Made by a program: the position numbers and the translations under genes | Shown: positions 12,852-26,238 of the stretch, piece after piece | Layout of the letters: each line of letters begins with the position of its first letter | Numbering within the stretch: position 1 is the first letter of the stretch | Notes under the pieces: model-generated | Told to the model about the DNA's origin: nothing | Database searches by the model: none | Seen by the model: the letters and a program-made list of their open reading frames with translations, nothing else | Assembly (NCBI GenBank): GCA_013398295.1 | Contig: VZSF01003260.1 | Coordinates: forward strand, 1,314,580-1,378,579 | DNA from: Chionis minor | Lineage: Eukaryota > Chordata > Aves > Charadriiformes > Chionididae | Length of the DNA: 64,000 bases | Direction of reading: 5' to 3'

Positions 12852-14878
12852 GGCTTCAGGAAGACAGAATATTTGTGTAGCGAATGACCACATCTGTACC
12901 ATGTCAGGCTTGCTTAGAGATTAATAATGGGTACTACTATTCTGCCTACAAATTTTCATGCTCACAATATCTAACAGCTACATTAAGAGCGACAGATTAG
13001 ACCATATACTTACAATAAATGTCCGTCACAAAACTCTGCAACTTAACTGGTAGCAGCAACAAACTTCTGGGAAGACAGGCAAAATGTAAAGTTGATCAAT
13101 GTAAGTTTGTTCAATTATACTGCTCGAACTTTGACTCACTATAAGCTTACTTTGTCATGCATTCCTGTAATTATAGCTTGTTTTATTATTAAATGTTCCA
13201 TAGGATTATACAAAGTTTATTCCTACGCTTATGCTCACATCTAATGTAAGCAAGGACAATCAAGTTGACAACTATACAGAAGGATACCATAACAGTAAGA
13301 GCGATTCCCATTATGACACCTGGATTCCAGGGAAAAAGAAAAGAGGATATTTGATACTTCTCAGTATTGGGTATTTGATACATCACCATGAGGAAAATTT
13401 CCAGCTTTCTTATGACATTTATACCCTACAAGAACAGCAACCCTTAAAACATTATTTCTTAAAAATCTTTTAACTAGTAAAATCAACAAGAAAAGACAGA
13501 TTAATCTATAGTATAATTGTGATTTTATCATCTTATGCTTAATATTTCTTAACTCATTTGCTAAAATCAGAGGCACTGCTGTCATCATCTGGTCTGACTT
13601 GCTGACGACAAAATAATTATTTTAGCTATTGATTCTTATATTGCTAAGCTCGAATCAGGTCATTCAGAACTCTGAAACTGAAGCTTTTTTAGTACCATAA
13701 GGCCAAACCCTGACATATTGCAATCTTTTATTTTGCTTCTCTTTAGGATTTTTCTTTCTCCTCATTTTTAAAAAAATATTTGTTTGTTTGTTTTGTGATT
13801 GGCTAGGTTCAAAGATTTACTGCACCTCCTGGTTTCAGCCAGGAAAGAGTTCCTTTTTCTTTTTAGCGATTGCTGTGAAAGGCATGTCAATAATGCATAT
13901 TGTTTTAGTTGCTGCTAGGAGATGTTTATACTTTTCAAGAACTCTTTTCAGCTTTCCATAGAAGCTGAGAGGGGGCACAAACAGAACAACAGAATGGCCA
14001 GTGGAATATTCCATACCATAGATGTCATGCTTAGTATACAAATGGGGCTTGGCCGGGAGGGGAAAAATCAGCGATCATGGCTCAGGAAGGTAGCAATTCC
14101 ATCCACCACCATCCAAGGTGGTGACAGGGACTTGTGTCATTATTATTAGTATTTGCATTTTCTGGTTTTGTTCTATTAAACTGTCTTTACCTCAACCCAT
14201 GAGGTTTTTTTCCTTTTTCTTCCTCTTCTCCCTGCCCTTCTGGGTGAATGGGGGTGAACTGCGTGAATGGCTTTGTGGTCCTAGCTGCTGGCTGAGATTA
14301 ACCATTGACACCACATTTGCAAAATTTACCTTTTTTTAAAGTGACAATATGATATTAGCTCTTCAGATGAGAAATTTCTTTTTTGTTTTTATCAAATGTT
14401 TTGTACTGAGTTCATTGCACAACTTTCATTTATAAGCACACTAAACCACTAATCTTGTAATTGCATCATCATGCACAATGACTTGGTAATCAGAATTCTC
14501 ATACTCCAGGCCGCAATTAATGAAGCTACAATTTTTTCCATCAATACATTTCATTCATGTCCACTATCGTTAATTATAGTCCAGAGGCCTGTATGTATCT
14601 TTGAACTTCTTTCCCTTATTTTCTTTGTACACACAAATCCAGCAAGTTACTGCAAGAACAACTTTTACTGGGAATTTCCACAGTGTTTATATACGATACA
14701 CACACATATAAAATGTACCAAGCGAATGTTGTTAGATCATTGATTTCATTGTTTAATATAAATCTTTGCACAAATGTAATATATATTGTTTAAAAGCTTG
14801 CATCTCAGCCAAATGAAAACAGATCATTATTGAACTGTGCAATACCACATCTGAAACGCAGGGACAAATCTCTGCCAG

Positions 14879-14908
14879 ATTTCAAGTCTGAATATTTCAA
14901 ATCTGAAC
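14879..14908. repeat. 15-bp tandem duplication
   Basis: Two adjacent 15-mers, atttcaagtctgaat and atttcaaatctgaac, differ at two positions. It is a small slippage-type duplication. Confidence 0.8.
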
Positions 14909-17900
14909 ATAAAAGTGTTGAGGGAGGAGAGGGGAATGGATAAAAATATCAATTTTGCGTAATTTCTTTAAATCATGGCCAAACCCCTTTTCCATTTGTC
15001 CTCAGAAAGAACCCAGCTGTTTTTTAATGAATCTCTGTAAGATGTTAACCCCTGGCTTAACCTGAAATGAACCAAACAACAACCAAAAGATCTGATGAAA
15101 TTATTCTCACTAGAGATTAAATATACAGAATTAGAACAAATCTGTACTAAGCTTTCAGAGACACTTCTGTAAAGGGAAAAAGAAAAAAGATGTCAAAATT
15201 AAAGTTTTAACCTTTTAAATGTTTTGTTGGCATTTTGAAAGATTTTTAAATCTTAACAGAGATTTTTACATTTATCTAAAGCATGGCAACACTACTTTTA
15301 CCGAGAGCATCTATTACATTCTAGGAAAATACCATATACAATTCTAGTAAACAGTTATAAAAATAGTGCATTAAACGTACTTAGAAAGAAGTCTATGGTA
15401 CAGTAAATTACATGGGTTTTTTCTCAGAAAAGGAATTTCTGATCCATATTCATCACACAACCAAGCAAACCAAGAATGGGTACCCAAACTTATCAGAGTA
15501 TATAAAAACCCAAAGCAATCCAGAAGTATGGGAAATGTGTAGAAACTGGACTGTTGAGCATTATTCTAAGCAAAAATCACGCAGATCAAACGATTCCTGA
15601 TGTACTTGTTGCTGATGAAAACTGTGTTACATCAAGAACTGACTGACCTCCAGCATCACTTCAGAGAGAGGTTTGTTCAGGTTAAGATAAAGGATATTAC
15701 TTTGGCTCTGGTAATAGCCAATTAATTTCAAGATACCATCGCTGATTAGCTTTCAAAAATCATCTAATAGAGCTTACCTGCTAACAATACACAAAAGAAC
15801 CTGGAAACACAAAGCACAAATCCTCAAGGGGTGGTTTATCTGTATATATATAGATATTTTCCTTACCCAAACTGCAACTTTCCTTCACAAGGTATAGTAA
15901 GCTCTGATCACTTCCATTGCCTCCACCTCCAAGGGTAGAAGAGGAGGGAACAAAATGGGGTGAGAGGATAACGACCCACAGCAGTGCCTCATATTGTGTC
16001 TCCATCATCCCTTAAGTCTTTTCTCTGATGTTGTTTGAAGCAAATAAGAAGCAAAACAGCCACCTTCAATTTAATTCTATAAAGGCAGGTAGGAAAAAGG
16101 TAAATGGTACACTTAAGCAAGTATAACAGTAATAAAAATATCACCTAGTAATCCCTTGTTTTGAGCAATATAATAAAATAAATACCTGATACAAGTGAAT
16201 AAGCCAGAATACAAAGATAATACATTCCCAATTTTAACATACAGAAAATGCATAGAATAGCTGACACACAAAAGGAGAAATGCCAGTAAAGAACAAAACA
16301 AATTACTGTGACTTTTAGTATTCTGGGATGTAGATAGCTTGCTGGGTAATTGGCTGATTGACTGTTCTGCTAACTTTCTGGGTGAGCAGAGGATCAGGCA
16401 AGCTGCCTTCCTGCAGGCTCACTGCTGGCAAACTGGCATTGATATTATTCATACATGCACATGCATTCTCTTTTTTAATTTGTTTAAATCCATGCTCATT
16501 CTGTCTCACACAGGAGCTTGAAACTTCAATGGGAAATGAAAGGTAATTGAATTTAGAGCAAATATTGCCAAACAGGCAGTATTGCTCTGATCCATCAGTT
16601 CATACTTAACTAATCTTAATTTATCCTAGCAACTAATGTAAACAGTACGCTCCTGTGTAGCTCTAAGTTAGAAATTCATGATGGTTTGTGCTATTCTTAA
16701 TGTCAAAACATCGACTTATGAGCTAGAGGTAATACCACCAAAATAATATTGCATATAAAAGGATTGTTCTCAAAGTCAAGATCGATACAAGTTGCCCAGC
16801 TATGCTACTACCTCAATATTGAAAAAAGAAAAGGTACCAGTTTTAGTTCTGGCTGTGGATTGAAGTAGGAAAGTCAGCAGCAGCTGCTCTCACAGATTAC
16901 TCTTTCTACCCAAGCCCATTACTAAAGTTTGACAGTAAAATCTGTAAGCCAGTATAAAAGGTTCTTTCAGTCATTCTGCAAGACTGATAACACCTTGTGT
17001 GATCCTGTCTGCTTTCTGCTGGCTCACCGCACTTCATTAGGGTTTGTTTTTCATATAGCCCATATATCATCTTTTAAATTGTGTTGAGCTACACAATGAC
17101 TAAAATAGGTCATGAGTAAAGCTTTGGTTTCAAAAAATTTTCTTCATTTCATGGAAGTCTGACTGTGAATCACAAAGTGTAGCTGCTGTTTACCTTTCCC
17201 AGCTATTTTACAAGTTTTAAGTTTTGTGTAAACCCAGTTAATGAAAACAGTATCCACATCTGCTTTTATATGTGACTAACTTACCAGGCAAATTGGGCAA
17301 TCAACAGGAATTCTTCATAGCGTACCACCAGTGACTTCAATAGTGTACACTAAAGCAACAGATTTACAACCCCTGAAACATGCAAGCATTAAAGTAAATA
17401 AATAAGCGCTCAGCTAATGCTCCACGGTTCATTAAAAACGCTAGAGTTTTAGTCCGTTGAACCTCAGCCTCACTAAGACACATCAAGTATTCAAAGAAAT
17501 GGATTTGCCAGGTTCATTTAGCAAAAGCAAGTGTGGCATACCACGTTGTTGGCGTGTTGCACAAGTTGAAGTGACAGCAGCAACAATGATGTGCCTATAC
17601 CGGCTGTTGCATACGTTGGCGTGAGCCCAAAGTCCTGAAGAGTTCATGCTCTGGCTGCTGGCATATGCTCAACTTCACGTGTCCAGCATACAGACTTCAT
17701 AAATTATGGTTCTATGCTCTTTGTAGATACCAACACAGAGTTTCACGTCCCAGCCTGCACCTACCTTTTTTCCTAAAATGCTTGGTAATGAAATGGCTGC
17801 TCAGCGGCACGCCAGCTATGTTTTCTGAAGAAATATGGGCTGTTCCTGTGAAAGAGCGGAACGTTAGGGAACAGCACCTCCATAACACGGAGGTGTGGAA

Positions 17901-20900
17901 AGCCACAACGGCTACTGAGAGTCATGAGGTGGGCTGAAGGTATGAAACTTGGCTTAGCTCGCTTACGTGAGAATTAAACTCTAATTCTTTTATTGAGTAA
18001 CTGTCACACAAAAAGACGTTTGACTGGCTTTGGGGGAGAAACAGGCCAAAACTAAGTAAGAATATAGGACTTCATGAGCGCTTATGGAACTGTTTAAATA
18101 ATTGTACAGGTATAGAATACTACACATAAAAACAAAGTACCTGTCTTGGTACATTTCGACAAGAAAACTAAGCCGACAGAATGATGTGAGAACACAAATG
18201 CAATGATGAAGGACAGATTTCTTTTCTTCTAATGATACTATAGGAATCACACACTTAGGAAATTACTATTTCCCTTAAAAACAGAACTTCAGGGAATTTT
18301 CAAAGGGGAGGGACCTGAAAAGAGAAAACAAAACTTTAGGACACGTATCCATTAGCATGGCGACTCAACATAGAGGTGGGAAGACCAGAAATTTTCTTCT
18401 GTCAGTATGAATGAAAGAAGAAAGTCTGTATAAAGACCCTAACGCATGCTATTGCTAACTCCTTCCAGACACTTAGGTGCCTTCCCATGTTCCACGTGTA
18501 TCCCCCACCCCTCTGCTAATATTTATGATTTTATGACACCATTTTTCTACTTTTCTTAAATGTTTTTCCTTTCATTGTCACCGCTTAACATAAATTAGAA
18601 CAAGGCAGTATAAAAGTAGGAAATGGCTGAATGAAGGAGAAATTATGTCAGAGCTATTAGCTAAGATTAATTTTCTCCTCTTACGGTAAGACAGAACCTG
18701 AATACATGAGTAGATAAGTATATGAAACCAGGCAGCAGCTGCCATGCAATAACACAGTCAATAGGAAAAGAAGTAAATGAAATGTCTTGTTTTCCTTCTG
18801 AAGGAAAGGCATTTAATTTGGTTTGCACAGATAGACTACGGAGCAATCATCACAACCACTACTTGTACACCTGAATGCAAGAAAATCAGGAGAGAAGGCC
18901 TGTAACAAAAGGTCTATATCTCTCTGCAGATGACAGTTTGACTAAAATTAAAAAAATAAATGTAAAAAAAGATCAATTTACTGAATTCTCAGCTCTAGAG
19001 AAGGCAAAAAGAAAAGAACATCCCCCACCCATCCAGTAATGTCAGCACTCAACCTGAAAATAGGGAAAACACAAATACAAATACAAAGAAAAGTAGGAAT
19101 CAATTCAATGTTACCAGCAGGAAGATTTAATGTTTCCCTGGGCTTCTCCAAGTGATGATTTGGTCAGCACTGGCTGGTTACACAAGACAGAAAAAGCAGC
19201 TTTATACAGACGTCCTAAGCACTAAAAACCCAGTGAATTTCCCAAGGATATTTACTGCATGTAGATTCTCCAGAGGCGTCTTCCTTGTATGCAGCTGTAT
19301 GAGAGTTTTACAACAGGAACATGACTTCTGAATGTTAAGCTAAGCTGAAATTGTACTTGTCAATTCAATAAACTGGATTCAAACCCATTTTTTAGACTAT
19401 TAAAAAAGAGTACACTGTCATTACATGCAAAATAAATCTTTGCAGATAATGATCTTACTTTCAGATACATTTCAGGCTTTGTGCCCATAAATACCATAAA
19501 TATTTTTTTTAAGGATATATACCTTTCATGGTTATTTTCATGATGTCACTAAGAGATTATCATGTTTTTGGCTTGCTTAGACAAGGAACGTGAGTATTAC
19601 CCCCTTGTTTATAAATGGTGACCCCTACAATGAGAAAGGGATTAGTTTAAGTTCAAGGGTAACAGTACTATAAAGTCATATGGATAAAAATGGGATATGA
19701 GTACATTTACATCACAGATTAGAAAAAGTAGAAATCAAAAAAAATTTAGCAATTACAGAAATAAAAATTTGGAGCAGCCTTCAAATTGTTTGTTCAAAAT
19801 GCAATTTGAAACTGTTACAGAAGGGGGTTTACACCGAGACAGGGCTTACTCGAGTTAGAAATCGCAGCTTGTGACATGAATTTTTGCATATCCTCTCTGG
19901 GCATCTGCAAGGACCAGCAACATTTGTGATTTCTTGCTTGATGCAGAACAAGGTTCAGGAGCTTCCCCTGCTCCTCCCTTTTCACTAAAAAAAGGCTAAG
20001 AAAGGGAGTGTTGGATAGTTCATGCTGGCAACCTGAACTGGTCCAGTACTGAAAAAAATTCAGGTGTCTGTTGGTATACCTTGCTGGCATAGTCATGGTT
20101 AAAGTAACTGTCAGATTTGGACTGCTAAGGATTTATTGGTTATGGTTACACATAAAAAGAAAATTAAAAAAAAAAAAGACACTTCTGTGGCACATTACAA
20201 TTTCTTCTCCTCTGACACATTATAATTTTTAGGGACATTATTTTGAACTGAAGTTTCAGGATTCTTAATGGAGTGCTGGAAAGCAATTAATGGAGTGGCT
20301 AGTTTATAGTGTATATGATGAGAGGGAGAGTTGAACAAATTTTCTTTTCATCCCTGGAAACTCAGCCTGGCTGCAAACCCATTCTGGTCTTACATTCCTA
20401 AATATTTTTGTAAGTTCACATGACTCTGTACAGTAGGAAAGCTTAATACACTACTCAAACTTCACTCAAATGGGAGAATTGTCCCTTGTGAGGCACTTGC
20501 ACTTCTTAGAAATACCTAAAAGCAATTAATGGTACAAAGGGGAAAAAAGCTATCAAATTCTCAACTTAGCTGCTGACATAGTACAGAAAACACTGTTTTG
20601 TTCTGAACACAATGTACTTTAAACTCCCATTTCAGCTGAAAAGCATGTCTTTAAAAAAGTATTAACTTACTTTGCATTAAGAAACAAATGTGAATATTGA
20701 ACATAAAAAAATGGCAAGAACACTTGGTGAAAATAACAAATGCACGATGTGTCTGGGGAACATGTATTAGCTGTAAAAGTTTCTTTCATTGGCCATTAAT
20801 TATAGCATCACAGAAAAAGTGTTACAGTTATGGATGAGAGAGTATGCTTTTCAATAAAATTATTTTTTTCAGGTACCTACAACTAAAATGTTTTTCCTGA

Positions 20901-21542
20901 TTTAGCATCTTTCGTATTCGTTCATAGACACAAATTAATTGATTTTAAGAGTTTCAAGCTGCCCCTTCGTCAGTTTTCTGGGTTATAAAAGCATGATAAA
21001 AACATTTTATTTATGCTTCAACAAGTTTCTTGCATTATGCTAACTCAAGTGGCTTACTTTTAACTCAAAGTGCTTATTTCTACAAAACGAAGCTCACTTG
21101 CATCATGTAGAACGATTTTAGTTTATTCTTTCAAGTTCACAAGCAAATAAAAATACACATTTTTATTCCAGCACAATGTTTCTCTCTGTATTCTCCTCAG
21201 CAAAACACTTTCTAAAGTACAGCATAGAGGAATTTTGTAATTCTTTTTTTCACAGAATATGTGCATAGCTCAGACTATACAAACATCCTCTATAGCTCTC
21301 CCAGTCACTTTCCATTTCAAGAACGAGGCAATTTGTGTTAACACAAGACAGCTTATCATGTGCTAAGTCTGCATGCAATTTTCTCGTGAGAACAACCATT
21401 TTGTACCTACTTGACACATGCAGCACTATACTACACCCAACTAATCAATTCTGTCTATATTAAGAAGTGGGGAGAAAAACTGCCCACAGCTGTTATATTA
21501 CATCAGCTTTCCTAACTACTTCAGACAACTCATTTTGGGGAA

Positions 21543-21557
21543 TTTTTTTTTTTTTTT
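21543..21557. repeat. poly(T) homopolymer
   Basis: Run of 15 T. Simple repeat; a second T-rich patch follows near 21.61 kb. Confidence 0.85.
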
Positions 21558-22708
21558 AAACTAAACCAGCATAAAACATAGCCCTTCTTTCTTTTGCTTT
21601 TCAAGTACATTCTTTTTTTTTATTTTATTTTGCCTTTTCAGAGATTATTGGTGAAGTACAAGTGTCAGAGAACAAGCTATGCTTCTCTAGGCATCCCCAG
21701 AAGTTTTGTGGGCAACAAGCTCCCAGAGTCATTGGCTGCCCTTGGAGGATTTATGGACTAGCACGATATGAATGACTTATAGCATGTTTTCATTAGAGAC
21801 CTCACATGCCAGTCTATAGAGATGAACTTTTGGAAGAGAATAACTTATATATATTAAGGTTTTTTCCTTATAAGTAAGCAAATGAGAAATGTCTGTCAAC
21901 TGATATCAAGTCAGAGATGGAGAGATAAAGAAAGAGCCCCGAAAAATCTCTGGGAGGGAAGGATGGAGTTCGGAGCTTTTCTTCTGATAGACTTTTACGT
22001 GAGTAAACCATGACATTGAGGAGATGTTCCTTCTCAGAACTTGAGGTGCCTCACCTTTTATGTCCAGATACTGCCAGGCAAGGCACCAAACTTTGGCCTT
22101 CTTAGCAGTAAACATGCTAAACACCATGTTGCATATGAATACAATAAATATCATAAATTTTTTTTTGAGTTTGAAAACATGATTCTATCAATAGCCTACA
22201 GCTGAGGGATCAAAACCACAAAATACTGAACACAAGGACTTTGCTATCAGCTTACCTTTCAGCTCACTTCACAAGATTAGCTCAGTTATCGATCAACTAA
22301 CACTAATTTTTAACAGCCTGTCTTCCCAGGATGCTGCTCTGTGACTTCATATGAACTGCCCTTAAACTACATTTCTGCTTTTCTTACTTCTCCAACCAGT
22401 CTGCTCTTTCTTTACAGAAAAGATATACAGTTTGCATCTGTCCTAAGTGGCACAGTTCAGCATTACCATTCTAAGAAGATTCTATTTTGTGAACACAAAA
22501 CAGTTAAAATGAAGTACTGACATCTATGACGAAGATGTTTCTGAAACTGCTGTGTCCCCACAAAGCATTTTTATTTTGCCATGCTAGCATTTCCAACAGA
22601 AATCTGTTTTGTCTAGGAAAAAATGCAAATAGTTACACTCAAAAGTATAGCAATGCAACCTGGCAAACCACTGACGTCTTAAATATCGTTACTATACCAC
22701 ATACATAC

Positions 22709-22918
22709 CAGCAGTTGGCAACTTCGTGCCCAAGCTGAAACCATAGTTTCACGCCAGAACTGGAGGAATGGAATCCCAGCAGCACATTCGGAATGGCATA
22801 AACACCCGTCACGCCAATGAGCAGCGCCTGCGAGGGAATGCAGCTCTGGCAACTCTTACATCTCATTATGAAGCATGGAATTAAGAGCAAAGGCATGGCC
22901 TGGGAGCCCATGTTTTTT
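22709..22918 (-). other. exon-like open segment of unknown identity (candidate only)
   Basis: On the minus strand a pyrimidine-rich acceptor (tatttttccccctgatag) precedes this segment and a gtatgtatg donor follows it. The 210 nt between are open in one frame only, and both borders fall in phase 2, the same phase as the LRR exon at 33 kb on the same strand. Inclusion would therefore keep that frame. The frame starts with K-N-M-G and has a Cys cluster (RCKSCQSC), a hydrophobic stretch around ALLIGVTGVYAIPNVLLGF, and ends VANC plus a split codon. CpG dinucleotides are denser here than in the surrounding intron. I do not recognise the protein, and it has no LRR. It sits inside a 126-codon open frame (22639-23019), a length expected by chance a few times in a window like this, so it may be nothing. 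Confidence 0.25.
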
Positions 22919-25311
22919 CTATCAGGGGGAAAAATACCACAAGAACCAGAGAATGAATGTGGCCATTTAGGAGACAAACAAAAACCAGGCTTAAGGTAGA
23001 AAGAAAAGATGGGAAACACACTTGGTTCTGGGCACTTGCACTAAAACTATAGGACTGATTTCACTAACCTATTTTTCAGAGTTAATTACTACTATTTTTA
23101 AACAACAGGGTAATATCCTAAAGGAAACATCCTCTCTTTTTAGAGTTACTGCTTTTTTGCAGACATACAGGGTATTTTCCTGTTGTGTCATCCTCTAAAA
23201 TATAAAGTATGTGATGTCTAATAGTCTGTATTGTACTGGAAAATAACAAATGACTAGAGGAAAAAAATACATTATCTTTCTGTCAGATTACATTAGAAGT
23301 GCCTCGATAGTTACTTCATGCTAGTAAGAGACAGTACATACACCTATTAGAAAAAGGGTAATGTAATTTTCCTTTTAATATCTAACTGTTCTGTTTCTGA
23401 CAGTCACACTAAGAATAACAAGAATTTTATAATTCCTGATATAATGCTAAATGTCTCTTTGATACTGCATACTAGGACATTACAGCTTCTAGAGTTTTGA
23501 GAGGGGTTTTTTTGAGAGTTTGGGGGAGTTTTTCTGTTTGCCTGTATATGGGTTGGGGTTTTTGTGGCAGGGAGGTTCAAAACAATACACATATTCAACT
23601 TTTGCATTGCTAAATGAGTAACTCATTGTTAGTCATAGGATGTAATCAAGAGGTCCATAAAGGACCACAGAATTAAAATGAAAAGGTAATTACAAATTAA
23701 ATTTGCCCCTTTTGACTTGTGACATTGATCTTGACTCTGTTTCTCCTCCTCTGGTTTCTCAAAATTTCTGTAACAATTGCAAATTAAATATCCTCCTTCT
23801 GTGCAATTCATTAAAACACTGCCGGCAGCCAAATAATATTTACTTTGAAATGCATTCCACCCTGCAGTCCTTTACTTCTACATGAGGACCAACAGTGCTT
23901 TTTACCAGTCCATTTTTCTTTTCCATTATGTTTTCAAAGGATCCTCCACGTCTGGTTATGAAAATACAAATGCATATATTGGTTGTAATGGTGTTACTAG
24001 GAGAAGGGGAGTATCAATTCTGCAAACTCAGATTCCTAGTACTGGGTAAGGATTTGGTTCATTATATTTACCCTTGCTTAACATATTGCTGATTCAATCT
24101 TGTTCACAGAAAAAAAGTAAATACTGTCAATAAAATACCTTTATAAATACCTTTATGATTAAGAAGGATTAATTACCTTTAAGTAAAAGACATAGTAGCT
24201 AAAAAGCTGTATTTTTAATTGAATTCAACGTCTAAAACATATCATCTGCCAGGATCAGGTGATGACAAAAGAAATCTGTCAATAAAAAAATACTGCCAAG
24301 CAATAAATTTGTCCAACTTAAACACTCAGTTGGAAATTTATCCCCTACAAATAAGATAATTTTAGCTAAGGTGATAGGAGAAACTTCTCATTGCAACATT
24401 ACATTTTATTTGTAAAAAAACAAATAAATTGTGGCTTTGCATGATTCACAAGATATAATTCAAATGTTTTAAATGTTAATAAGGAATCCACAGTTGATGC
24501 TAAAAAACCCCTCATCTTCAAAGTGAGGAACAGAAGATATTATGGTGCTACAAGGATCAATTTTGTATCAGTATGATATCAGACTCATACCAATCTCACC
24601 AATCCATGCCATTAAAATTGTAAGATATTAAAATGATTTTATATAAATTGGTCTTTATGGAACTGAATTGATTTTATGGAAAAATACTTCTTTCTGACAT
24701 GCATTTAATTATTTAGCAATCATTCCTTTAAATGTTACAAACTTCATTGTCAGACACATGAAGTTAGATATTTAAAGAACACATTCATTTAAGTAGACGT
24801 CTCCATATTCTGTCTGTATCAGAATAAATGTGACATTGGTGTTATTGAGTAACATGACCATAATGGCAGAGGACCAAGCACCAAAGGGAGGCAAAATACC
24901 ACAGCACCTGGGCTGTTACCGTTGCAAAGGATGTGGAAGGAGCCCCAGGATCGGTAAGAAATCCAGTCCTAACCCAGGGATATTATGCAAGCCCTGACAA
25001 AAGTATCTTTCAGTGGCTGTCCATGGCATTCATGATCAATGAAAAAATGAGATAGTTAAGATAAGCTGTGAAAAATATAGTCCAATTTACTACCTTGCCA
25101 CTCATTTTCTTGGTACAAATTGGCTCTCTCCGTGCTTCAGTATGAGCCTTAAAAAATATTCATTTCACAAAAAAGCTACTCTAATTTTAAGTGATAAATA
25201 ATTATTATCTGGGTAAATATTTCCTTTCCTCTTTCTGATCTCTCTACTACTTGACATACGTTCATGGCTTTTTTCCCTTTCCTGCATTTGTAAAGATCTT
25301 TATTTGCAATG

Positions 25312-26238
25312 GAATCATAGCATAGTTTGGATTGGAGAGGATCTTTAAAGGTCATCTAGTCCAACCCCCCTGCAATGAGCAGGGACATCTTCAACTAGAT
25401 CATGTTGCTCAGAGCCTCGTCCAACCTTATCTTGAAAGTTTCCAGGCATGGGGCATCTATCACCTCGCTGGGCAACCTGGGACAGTGCTTCACCACCCTC
25501 ATTGTAAAAAATGTCTTCCTTGTACCTAGTCTGAATTTACCTTCACTCAGTTTGAAACCATCACCCCTTGTCCTATCGCAACAGGCTAGGTTGTTTGCTA
25601 AAAAGCTTGTCCCCATCTTTCCTGTAGGCCCCGTTAAGTACTGAAAGATTACAATAAGGTCTCCCCAGAGCCTTCTCTTCTCCAGGCTAAACAACCCCAA
25701 CTCTCTCAGCCTGTCCTCATAGGAGAGGTAGCCCTCCTTTGGACCTGCTCCAACAGGTCCATGTCTTTCCTGTGCTGGATCCAGAGCTGCATGCAGTACT
25801 CCAGGTGGAGCCTCACCAGAGTGGCATAGAGGGGCAGAATCACCTCCCTCAACCTGCTGGTCACACTGCTGTGGATGCAGCCCAGGATGTGGTTGGCTTC
25901 CTGGGCTGCAAGTGCTCACTCTTGGCTCATGTCCAGCCTTTCAACCACCAGTACCCCCAAGTCCTTGTCAGCAGGGCTGCTCTCAGTCCCTTCATCCCTC
26001 AGCCTGTATTGATACCAGGGGTTGCCCCAACCCAGGTGCAGGACCTCGCACTTGGCCTTGTTGAACCTCATGAGGTTCACATGGGCCCACTTTTTGAGCT
26101 TGTCCAGGTCCCTCTGGGTGGTATCCCATCCCTCAGGTTTCTCAACTGCACCACTCGGCTTGGTGTCATCTGCACATTTGCTGAAAGCGCACTTGATCCC
26201 GCTGACTATGTCACTGATGAAGATATTAAACAGAAGTG
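25312..26238 (-). mobile_element. CR1 LINE fragment with partial reverse transcriptase
   Basis: This is a minus-strand CR1 whose 3' tail is at the left edge (complement of aatcatag then ggtcatctagtccaaccccc). The minus-strand frame at 25916-26251 covers the late part of the ORF2 reverse transcriptase: [10 protein letters not shown], then CADDTK, then [20 protein letters not shown] and KDLGVLV. A second frame (about 25395-25750) continues as [24 protein letters not shown] and LETFKIRLDEALSN. The two are out of register, so there is at least one frameshift between them. The catalytic ADD (26164-26172) is present, but the residue before it is Cys instead of the usual Phe. The element is about 0.93 kb and truncated at the 5' side just before LFNIF. 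It is non-autonomous and dead. It shares its tail subfamily with the copy at 8.7 kb but lies in the opposite orientation. Confidence 0.95.

Larger units (their letters stand above)
9131..25311. other. unique intronic or intergenic DNA with two weak exon-like segments
   Basis: About 16 kb without any gene I can support. It holds simple repeats (listed separately), a 153-codon plus-strand open frame at 11429-11890 with no family resemblance, and two minus-strand segments with splice-like borders (11213-11265 and 22709-22918). These are discussed as candidates and not called as genes. No transposon tail, LTR pair or RNA gene was recognised. The remaining short open frames match chance expectation for AT-rich DNA. 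Confidence 0.6.

Noticed and set aside
15781..16008. Minus-strand open frame ending next to a gtaagc donor-like site
   Set aside because: Low-complexity peptide with no family match, and no good acceptor.
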